64,000 nucleotides of DNA from the NCBI GenBank assembly GCA_963930645.1, contig OZ005661.1, positions 198,818,532-198,882,531 of the forward strand, given 5' to 3'. Below are positions 54,276 through 64,000 of the stretch, piece after piece. The translations under genes were made by a program, and so were the position numbers. Numbering within the stretch: the first letter of the stretch is position 1; each line of letters begins with the position of its first letter. This DNA comes from Salticus scenicus. Taxonomy: Eukaryota > Arthropoda > Arachnida > Araneae > Salticidae. The notes beneath the pieces were generated by a model. The model made no database searches. It was not told the origin of the DNA and saw only the letters and a program-made list of their open reading frames with translations.

Positions 54276-57200
54276 AATATATGAAACGATTTTACAATAA
54301 AAACTGTTTTATCATAGTTCTTTTTAAATTAAAATTTATTAGAATAATGGAGGAAGGTCAATATTACAAAAAGCATTGCAATACTTTTTTTTTTTTTGTT
54401 TAAATATTAAATGATGAAAGAAAAAAAAAAGTAGTAAATATATTAATAAACAAAAATACAAAACTATTGATACAGAAAATTTATTTAGTTTTCGGTTAAT
54501 TTGCATATACACAAAAACATTTAAATTGCATAAATTTAAATTTGCTTTATCTAAATTTTTGTGGCACTAAAATTTAGTGTTTTTAATTTTAAGATAAATT
54601 ATTTGACTTTTAAATGTACTTTTGCAATAATACTTTATATATTTATTATATATTAGCATTATAATATCTCAGAGATGGCAGCACTGTAACAGAATGTTAT
54701 AGTGACAAAATTTGGACAATGGATTTTACCCTGAAGAGGTCGAACAAAAACATCGCAGTTTCCTTCAAAGCTTTAATATTTCCTTGTGAAAGAAACTGAA
54801 TCTTTGAGATTTTGAAAATTTTGGATAGCACCCAGCGTTTTCATAATCTTTTACATTTGCGTATTATTGCATGAAACACATATCATACAAATTGCATAAT
54901 ATGAAAATTGAATCGATTTTCATAATCGAATGTATAGTTGAAGATTTATTGTATGGAATTTTATCAACTGAACCTATTAAAACGAATAATAGTAGATAAC
55001 TCAATTCCTTCTCTCTCTCAGTTTACAGTTAATAATAGAATTAAATATTATTTTGATATGCCAACCAATTTTCATAAAATAAGATTATTGATATAATTAA
55101 AAAACTCTTTCCTTTCTAATATAAAATGAATACATTAACAAATATGTATTAATTATAACGAAAATTTTATAAAACTGTACTATAATGAAATTTTGATAAA
55201 AAAAATTTTCGTGTGTAGTTGATATTTCCTTTAAACATCTACTGTCTTGTTCACCGAACAACATATACTCACATTCAAGTCCCCCCCCCCCCCCGATTAA
55301 TACCCTGATTTAAGTATGGAGTTCGTTTTCAATGTGGCTGCGTAAGTCGGAAAATTGTGTGAGCTGGTGAAAACTAGTGTCATTTTTTAACTGGCATAAA
55401 ATAAAAATAGAGAGAAATTAAATTTTCTTTAAATTTTTAACGAAGTTGTACTATTTTTGTATAATAATGTTTACTTAATATAAATTTTGAAAACAAAAAC
55501 TTGAACTGCGCTGGGAAAAAAAAAAAAAAAAGTTTTCTTCGAGCCCTGATACCATTTTTGCTGATTTTTATGTAAAATGGCCTCCTGAATCCAAATATGA
55601 CCCTCCATTTTGGCCAATCACCCCACAGTTTTCTCGGGACATCACCCACATCCCCCATTTTTCTTCACTGTTCAGTAACTTTATGACCTTAAATTTGATT
55701 CGTAGGGTGGAAAAGCATTATTTAACACTTAAAAACAAAAAAATATAATGTGTAAATAATAATAATACGTTAAAAAAATTGTAATAAATGTAATTTATAA
55801 TTTCAGTGATAAATTCCCCATCCATAAATTTTCGCCTTGCTACAATTTTTTCTAGAATTTTTCGCATTAGAAGATATTTAACAGTTAAAATAATAATTTC
55901 ACCCTCAAAATCAAATTCATAGCTATAAAATTAAGGAACAGTGATGAAATATAGTGAGGCGTCAAAAAATGGTGGGTGATGGGGCAAAACGAGCGTTCTA
56001 TTCTAATTCAGGAGATTATTTAACATAAGAATTTGCAGAAATAGTGTTGTGGCCGATTTTTATGCAGAACAGTGTTATTACCAATCCTGTTATAATAATT
56101 GAGTTACTGATAAACATAAATATATTCTAGTCCTAATATTTTAATGGAATCCTTTTTCTTAGACCATGTAATAACAGATGTACGTTTTATTTATTTAACT
56201 ATTGTCATTGTAATCTATTGTTCATGTAGTCTGCCTTCCAGACTTTTATTAAAATGTCTGCAAAATATAGTTCCGCTCGTTTTTAAACTATTGTTTACTA
56301 CTTAGAGAGGATTATAAATTATTTTTTTTTTTTTTAGAAATTTTATGACTTGTTAGTGGAAATTCAAAAAGATATAATTTTATTTTATTATTATTTTTCC
56401 CTCAATTGCAAGGTTTTCTATCAATATTGTTGTTCTCTTTTAAGGAAAATGTTAAAGGAATTTCAAATTTTTTTTTTATAATTTCCAATTATACAATGTC
56501 TTTTTTATTGGTCAGATAGCAGGTGACGTAAGTCAGGGTATTACTGAAAACTCAAATTATCAACAGTAGCTTTTTCATAACTGTTTTCTCAATCAGTGCA
56601 AAATAATGTTAGTGTTTTTTTTTTTTTTTTCTTTTAATTAAAAAATAAATAAATAAATAAAACTTAAATCCAAAAGAAAAACTCGTATCTTTAAGAGATT
56701 TTATTTAATTATTTATTTTATTTTATTTATTTATTTCCTAAAATTATGATTTTGGTCTTTTTTGTTTTTCCGTGATAAGCGGAAGTATTTAATTTAACAA
56801 TTTTATTGAACTAGAAACATATTAAGTACTATTCAGTCTATTATAAATGGTGAATTAGAGTTTTGATTCTATGTGACTGATTGCAAAAATATTTCAATAA
56901 TTTTTAACCTAGTATTTTACTCTAAATATTTTACAAAGTCATATTATCTATTGGCTGTATTTTCTATTAATTTTGATTGAAGTAGTCCTTAATTTAAATA
57001 AACTATTTTAGTATAAAATAGAATTTTCTAACAATTTCTTATCTTTATTTCTATTAAATAAGAATGTAGTTGATTATTATGCGGCCGTAATGCAACTTAA
57101 TTTTCCCTATTGCTAAATGCTAAAAGCAATTAAACAAACAAACAAAAATTAAATAAATAAATAAAATAAACTTGATAAAATAAACTAAAAATTGAAATAT

Positions 57201-58146
57201 AAAACAGAATTAAAAAAAGAAAAAAATTGTTCATTAGAAAATTATGTAGTAGAACTATTGTTTCAATATAAGGCTTTTTTTAAATCTTCACAACAAATAA
57301 GGATCGAAATACCTTCGATTAATCAGCTTTGTTAAAAAAAAAAAAAAAAAAAGTCAAATTCTATTTTTTTTTTTTTTTACCCGAAAGTTAAAAAATAATT
57401 ATATATAAAAATTTTAAAAGTTTTATCAAATATTGTGAATACCAATACCTTTGAATTTCAAGGAAATATTAAACTTTATTTTGTAAATGAACAAAGTCTA
57501 CAAATTAATTTAATCCTGTGAAGAGCATCAAATTAATTTTATCCAAACAATGTATGCTTTATTAAATTTATCGTATTTCAATATCTTCGCATTTTACACT
57601 TTTTTAAAATTAAATTTTGCCTAAGGAAATAATAAATAATATTAATAATAATAAAAACGCGCACAATTAATTATAAAATGGACTGGTATCTTTAAATCTA
57701 GCAAATCGTAAGTTAGAAGAAATAAACAATTGAGTTCTGTATTTTTATTCTGGTGAGAAAATATTCAATTGAATATACACTAAATTTATTGATTATGAAG
57801 GAAAATTTCATTAATATATATATATTGCCGGAAACAAATGTGTTATTATAAGAGTTATACTTTTATTTTTCATAGTATATGAAAAAATCTGAGTAAACAT
57901 CACTTTTTGAAAAATATAAATAAAAATGTATTCAGTTTTCTGAAAAACTTGTTTTTATTCTTTTACTTCAAAAATTTTTAATTTTTCGTAGTAAGCCGTC
58001 AAGCCAAATATCTCGATCTCCTTTTTGCCTAGATATACATTACATCAAACTATCCAACTTTTAAAAGCATTTAAAACCAAAAAGGTTAAAGTGTATTGTT
58101 TTTAAGTTAAATTATTGATCTATTTAAACAAAATTATATAAGCCGC
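54276..58146. other. Intergenic AT-rich stretch
   Basis: No gene is seen. It contains a C tract at about 55281-55293, an AAAT/TTTA microsatellite near 56640-56740, and A/T tracts. The - strand frame at 55437-55658 has no motif. Confidence 0.5.
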
Positions 58147-59288
58147 TTATACGCAAGCGAAGTGATGACGCCACTGGCCGTCCGTGGATGCAAGAAAAAG
58201 ATTTCCTATGTTAATCGCCCATTGGTTATTTTGTAAAAAATTATTAAACTTCGAGGAAAATTATTTCCCGATTTGAATACTCAGATTTGGGTATTAGATA
58301 TGTATGACTTATCATGTGCATAAATTAATCACAAGAATAAGTTGTTTTTGCTGTAAAATTAATAAAATTTGAATTTTAAATTTCAAAACTGTAGAAAAAA
58401 AAATGGCAAACTTCCATATTCGATTGAAAACATAAACATTTCATTTCAAAGGATGATCATTTCAAAGGATGACATTTATACAATAAATATCCAACTAATA
58501 TACTATTTCGGTATAGATATGTATATAGTTATCGTGTGCATGCATTAGTCACAAGATTAAGTTGTTTTTGCTGTAAAACTGAAAAAAATTAAATTTTAAA
58601 TTTCAATACTCTAGGAAAAAAAAAAAAATGGCAAACTTCCATATTAGATTGAAAACATAAACATTACATTTCAAAGGATGATATTTACACAATAACTATC
58701 CAACTAATATACTAATTAAAAGGAAAATTAAAAATATTCTATCACAATTTGAAGTCAAATTTGTTTTCAAATGTCTAAATAAAGTGCCTGATATAAGATA
58801 CTCGTATGTTTCAGCGGCATGATTTCATATCTGTCATTCTTGGTGGAAAAAAATATCGCCAAATTATCTGACGAACATATTTAATTCCTTTCAAAAATCA
58901 TGGTTATTTTAACAACTTATATTAAGAGAATAATGAATAATATGAAACAATATTTCGTACAATACATATTACAAAAATATACATCTGGCATATATGTATG
59001 TTTTCGTATTACGTTTTTGATCGCCAAATACAAAAAACGCCAAGAATGACAGGGTTTTGAAGTTTAAAATTAAAATTTTCTCAATTTGACAAGGAAAATA
59101 ACTCAATCTAACGCATGCATACGATAACTAATAAATATCTATACCCAAATATGGGGATTAAAATCGGGAAATAATTTTCCTCGATTTTTAATAATTTTTT
59201 ACCAAAAATCCAATGGGCGATTAACATAGGAAATATTTTTCTTGCATCCACGGAACGTCAGTGACGTCACACTTTGCTTGCGTGTTAA
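58147..59288. mobile_element. 1.1-kb element with long inverted ends and internal direct repeat
   Basis: The left end (ACGCAAGCGAAGTGATGACG, then CCGTGGATGCAAGAAAAAG and TTCCTATGTTAATCGCCCAT) faces the right end (ATGGGCGATTAACATAGGAA, CTTGCATCCACGGAACG, GTGACGTCACACTTTGCTTG). The arms are about 190 bp, including ATTATTTCCCGATTT opposite AAATCGGGAAATAAT. Inside, a segment of about 190 bp (about 58320-58505) is repeated directly at about 58535-58725; shared words are GTGCATRMATTARTCACAAG, AAGTTGTTTTTGCTGTAAAA and ATGGCAAACTTCCATATT. No transposase is present. Confidence 0.78.
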
Positions 59289-60349
59289 AAATGGATAAAA
59301 ATGATATATTTTTAATATCACGTGGCACGTGCTGCAAAATATGAAAACTATAGCAATTTTTCTTTTTCCTTTCCTAGCACTAAATTTATTTTAAAATATC
59401 TTTTACGGTACATTTTCATACCGGGATGCTTGAATATTATTCGAATATGCAGACGAGCAAAAAATGGCTGTATATTTATTACTAAAGAAAATTTCAAACT
59501 AAACCTCGTTTATTATTATTATTCCATACCCATATATCTAATCCCATTTATTCAAAATAAAGATTTTTCTTCCCTTCAATTTTCCAATATTATCTTAGCG
59601 GGGAAAATTTTTATAATTAATTAAAGTATATATTTTAAATGAAATTTTATTTCTCTTTTAGAAGAGATGCTAGTATAGAAATAGAATCGTTTCTGGAAGT
59701 TGTTCATTAAAATTTGTTCCTTATTCCTTAAAATACTTTCATTATTATTTTTTTTTCATGTTTAACTTTTTTTTTTTATTCAACTCCATCCTATACACCT
59801 CTTGACAATCTACTTTAAATCAAAGTCCTAAAGTGATTTTAAGTTATTTACAAAGTTTACTAACATTTAAAATTGTTAAATAAATAATTTTTGTATTAAA
59901 ACATTTTTTTAGTGTTGCCACATCAAATTGTATTATATGGATGTTTCAGTTATTGAAAATATAAGTGTGAAACATTCAGAAATGTGTCACATAACATTGT
60001 TTTGAGATATTGTGGCGAAAGATAGTGATGTTGTGTTAAATTTGATTTTTTCAGTTATGTTAAAGTGTTCCTCGAACTCTTGCTAATTTATGTGTACGTA
60101 TTTACGTATGACAGATATCAGCGTTCATTTTCAAATCAGTAACAACGAAAAGCTAACATTTATTTGCAGTGAGCCATATGTATAAAATTACTATTACCTT
60201 TATTCGACTTAAAATAATTTTATTTTTAAATTTACCACATTTATTAAAATAATACATTTGAAAGAGCAGTGAACAAATCATATCTTTATTTTAAATATTC
60301 TCGAACATTGTGAAAGGTTACGCTATGGCACATCAGATGACAGCATGTT
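59289..60349. other. Intergenic AT-rich stretch
   Basis: The 100-codon frame at 59322-59624 is built of AT-rich codons (Ile, Phe, Tyr, Asn, Lys) with no domain or splice context. I treat it as chance. Nothing else is seen. Confidence 0.5.
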
Positions 60350-60535
60350 CAAAGCTGCCAACCTAATCCGACAAATTGTTAGTATTTCTCTTTTTCTACA
60401 CCAATACTATTTTACAGTAATTCTCTTCAAATGTATTTACGATGAATTAAGAAAAAAAAAAAAATACTCTAAAAATTAAGTGGTGTAGATAAAGGGGCGG
60501 TACTAACAATTTGCCGGATTAGGTTGTCAGCTCTT
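60350..60535. mobile_element. Hairpin MITE family G, copy 2
   Basis: CAAAGCTGCCAACCTAATCC faces GGATTAGGTTGTCAGCTCTT over 186 bp, with GACAAATTGTTAGTA opposite TACTAACAATTTGCC and the same AT-rich centre as the other copies. No TSD is readable, so this copy has probably decayed at its ends. Confidence 0.85.
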
Positions 60536-60821
60536 TATCTTTAAAATGCGTTGGAAAGACCATTTGAAAATTGGGATAGTAGTGGACAACTAAAATGAGG
60601 CGGAGCTTTGGATTTTTGTGGGGGAAATGTGTGCTATGATTGGTTATATTTTGTTTTGAAGGTTAAATTACGACTTTTATAGGTTAAATGAAAGAAAATT
60701 GTTATGAAGAAGTGGAATGACGTCATAGAGGCATAATGTCTATTGAGAAATTTATGCGGAGTTAGAAATTTATTTATATTCATATAACTAAGAAATTTAT
60801 TAATTTGCATTAATATAATTA

Positions 60822-61005
60822 CAGAGCTGACAACCTAATTTTGTAAATTGTTAGTACCGCCCATTTTTCTACACCACTTAAATTTTAAAGTAATTTTCTT
60901 CAAATATATATTTACGATGAATTAAGAAGGAAAAAAAAAATCTAAAAATTGATTTGTGTAGAAAGGGCGGTACTAACAATTTGCCGGAGAAGGTTGGCAG
61001 CTCTG
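60822..61005. mobile_element. Hairpin MITE family G, copy 3, 6-bp TSD
   Basis: CAGAGCTGACAACCTAATTT faces GAGAAGGTTGGCAGCTCTG over 184 bp. TAATTA flanks both sides (60816-60821 and 61006-61011). It lies 286 bp from copy 2. Confidence 0.88.
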
Positions 61006-61611
61006 TAATTAAAATTAATTATTAACTTATCCTCTAGACTTTGAGTGACACAGATCTTTATTCTGTATTTTACCAAAAAACAAAAAAAAAAAAAAAACAA
61101 AAAAAAAAAAAACATGCTTAAATATGTTTTTAAGAAAAATAATAAAGCAAATAAATGAAAAATTTGCAATGCTTTTATGCAAAATACAATAAAGGTAAAT
61201 AAACGGAGTTCATAGATTTTTCATGCATCGTAAGGTTTGAGGAACACTTTTCTTTCGTTAAATAAAATGTGTTTCATGTTTATTTCTTATAGTAGTTTTT
61301 ATTTCTTACGATATTGTTTGCATGATCATTGTTTTTGATGATGGACAGCTCTTGAAAATAGCTCGATATGTTAATGCTTGAAGCAAATGTCTATACTCTG
61401 CTTTTTCAATGAGCTTTGATATTGAAACCTAGAGCTTAAAAATAATAATAATAATAATAGACTGTATGAAGTGTCGTACATCCCATGAATATTTAATGTG
61501 ATTATAGAGTAAATTTTTATGAGTGTTCTTGTGAGTGATACAGTGTGAAAGAATATCCGACAAGAGCAGATAGTTTTTATTTCTTTAAGTACGTACAATT
61601 ATTATTTCTAG
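61006..61611. other. Intergenic AT-rich stretch
   Basis: Two A tracts (about 61076-61112) and an AAT microsatellite (61440-61459) are present. No gene is seen. Confidence 0.5.
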
Positions 61612-62260
61612 CATACCCGTGCAAAATATTCGCACTTTATTTATTTTCTTATTTACCTTTAAAATTTGAAACTCAAAAATATTATACCAATTTCGCCACC
61701 TAATTAAATTTTTAATTACCTAGAAGCCAAATTATTATTAGAATCAAATTAATAGTGTGCAGTAGTGAAACTAAAATCCTCCAATGAAAGGTTTCAAAAT
61801 AAATACCGTAGTTGACGACCCAGTTTTCATACTTCCGCAGGCAGTACAGTTTTAGTATAGGACCCCCATGACGTCTTTTAAATTTTTGTCATGTTGGCGA
61901 TGACTTTTTATTTTGGCATAATTTTTGGTTTAAAAAAAAAAAAAAAAAAAACTAATTCCTATTTTGATTATACTTTTTATGATTGCGTTTTTAGTCAATT
62001 TATTGATTCTGAATAAACAGCTTTCAAAAATACAATTTTTCCATTAAATGATGTCATCGGACAAATGTCATAATTTTTTCTTATTAGATCATTGAGCTGA
62101 ATCCGCCATTTATAACTTTTTTTTTTTTTCTCGAGTGTTTTATTATTTTCACCACTATCGTATCGTTTTAACAAAAATTAATTGGAACCGGTCCACGTTA
62201 GAGAAATATTATATAGATAATTATTTTAGAAATCGTAAAAAAAAACTAATTAGAATAGTA

Positions 62261-62290
<30 letters not shown>
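61612..62290 (+). repeat. Dispersed repeat family C, copy 2
   Basis: Same order of landmarks as 265-599 plus 1033-1400, here uninterrupted. ACTAATTCCTATTTTGATTA marks the empty site where copy 1 carries the MITE. It starts CCCGTGCAAAATATTCGCAC. Confidence 0.6.
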
Positions 62291-62292
<2 letters not shown>

Positions 62293-63576
62293 AACGACTG
62301 CTCATTACATTAGTTTCCAGACGAGTAATAAAAAAAAAAGTATATATATATATATATAGTAATTTGTAGATGATTAAAAATAAAATGAAATTGTATTAAA
62401 TTGCTTAAATAAGATTAGTATTGAGAAATTAATAAATAAAAATAGTAAAATATAAAATAAAAGGCCAAATATAAATATACCACAAAGTAAACAAAGCCTA
62501 ATGAGGTCATAAGAATAGGAAAAAGAGAAAATCAGAAATGCTCAAAATAAATCCCCTGTTCCTTTTTTTTTTTTTTTTTTTTTACCCGTACTAAATAGTG
62601 ATTTGTGATTAACCCACACTAGTCGTTTGTGATCTGTGTACTACTAGTAAGCTGGAAACCATAGTCCGATTCCACATTCTAATGCATTCTAATTGCCTTG
62701 TTAATTTTTCTGATGTTACTTACTTTTTCCATTATATATTTGAATTATTTGGATTTTCTTAAATGCTTTTCCCCCATGTTATTCTAAAGTACAGTTTTAC
62801 ATAAATAATCATTCATGCAGGTGTGTTACTTCACGTGTGAAAGAAATACAAATTAAGCCAAGCAAAAATCTAATATTAGTATATTAGAGATTATTATGAA
62901 AAATTAACTAGCTATATATGATTGCAGTATATAAGGTTTTATGTATAAATCAAAGTAAAAAATAACAATCAGTTTAACGTTGTTGTTGAACTTTAAACTG
63001 ACCAATGAAGCATTCTTTTAGCAATTCAACTTTTTACTCAAGTCTGATGCTTGTCGGTTCAATGCCTGTGGCTAAAACAATTTTACACATCTCTTTTTTT
63101 TTTTTTTTTTTTTTTTTTAAATATAGAATACAACTTACGCAGTTACGTTGCGTAAGGCTCATTGGATTTTAGTTTGAACAGAAGCAGTTTATATAGAAGC
63201 AATATATTTCATTATTCTTAGTTTAAATTCATACAACCGCATTAGAAAAAGAACTGTTAGTGTAATAAAGTTTATACATGCAGGTTAACTATTTTGAGGA
63301 ATAATTTAATTGAAAAAATAAATAAATAAATAAAAATAAAATCACATACTTCGTTTTTCTTATTTTAATCCTTTTTATTGCTTGAAGTAATGTCAAATTA
63401 ACGATGAAAACCTTATTTTGGAACAAATGGTGAAAAAAGAAATCTAGGCAAAACAGTTTAAGGCGATGTATATATAGCAAAAGTGTTTGTTTATAAGTAA
63501 GTGAAATAATATATCGACACCCCTCTCCTAAAACCTATGCTACATATCGGAATTCAATAAAATTTGCTGTACAAAC

Positions 63577-63612
<36 letters not shown>

Positions 63613-64000
63613 TGCAAAATATTAAATAGAATTTTGATTTCCAGATGAAAATATAGTAAACTTGCTTTAAATGAGCAAATAATTTGGTTTCTGTAATGTT
63701 AAAACCTGCACCAGAAAATTCGAAAAATTTTGTTTGATTAGATACTAAATTTGTACTGTATAAATACATAATATGTATTTTTTAAACTCTGGTGAAGATA
63801 TTCAATAAAACAGAAATTAAATTACTTTCTTCTAAAACAATATGCGCTATATTTTCAAATGGTGGTTGAAATTTGCATTATTTTTCATTTTATTTATTTA
63901 TATTTTTTTGTGGTCGTCTTAATACATATATCGTGTTATATCAAAATTATATATGTAATAAAATAAATAAATAAATAAATAAAATAAAACTCGAAAAAAA
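62291..64000. other. Intergenic AT-rich stretch to window end
   Basis: Poly(T)/poly(A) tracts (about 62563-62583, 63091-63118 and 63582-63610) and AT/AAAT microsatellites are present. No gene is seen. Confidence 0.5.

Noticed and set aside
59322..59624. A 100-codon frame
   Set aside because: It is composed of AT-rich codons, with no domain, splice site or neighbouring exon; expected by chance in this composition.

Overview
This is eukaryotic, AT-rich, intron-dominated DNA from an arthropod, most likely a chelicerate such as a spider. The lineage is inferred from the style of the transposon relics (a DUF4817-type mariner and an RNase H-bearing LINE), not proven. It holds no operons, ribosome-binding sites or CRISPR arrays. 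Homopolymer tracts of A/T are frequent and several run straight into G or C tracts.

One host gene can be supported: the 3' half of an OXR1/NCOA7-type TLDc-domain gene on the + strand. Five coding exons (5342-5446, 21820-21972, 23489-23584, 37834-37907, 46056-46191) join in frame through GT-AG introns of about 16.4, 1.5, 14.2 and 8.1 kb. They encode 187 residues ending at a TAG at 46189-46191. The 5' exons lie upstream of the window. Everything after about 47 kb is intergenic or distal 3' sequence with no recognisable gene.

The introns and flanks are packed with mobile elements, many nested and many with readable target-site duplications (TSDs). In order: a TA-flanked MITE pair (600-1030, 4833-5265); piggyBac/TTAA-type MITEs (5780-5993, 7871-8309, 41188-42164, 45496-45918); a 133/113-bp minisatellite (6479-7296); four same-orientation copies of an unknown repeat in intron 1; a tRNA-headed SINE inserted as a near-perfect 85-bp fold-back hairpin (21325-21552); an internally deleted mariner (22619-23237); a 711-bp Penelope-like element that keeps only its GIY-YIG endonuclease between inverted repeats carrying hammerhead-ribozyme motifs (24003-24713); an RNase H relic of a LINE (25085-26150); a 2.1-kb palindromic element (27454-29552); a pogo/Tigger-like element with a nested palindromic MITE (33129-33945); a second small hammerhead-bearing element (34838-35109); a dead mariner (36290-37195); and an IR/DR Tc1 transposon broken by an 8-bp-TSD (hAT-like) element (38070-40307).

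The most unusual items are the two hammerhead-bearing elements, which share architecture and the same extra nucleotide at the core/helix II junction, the snap-back SINE, and a hairpin MITE family with 6-bp TSDs. Similarities and boundaries were judged by eye; no alignment, folding or database search was run.
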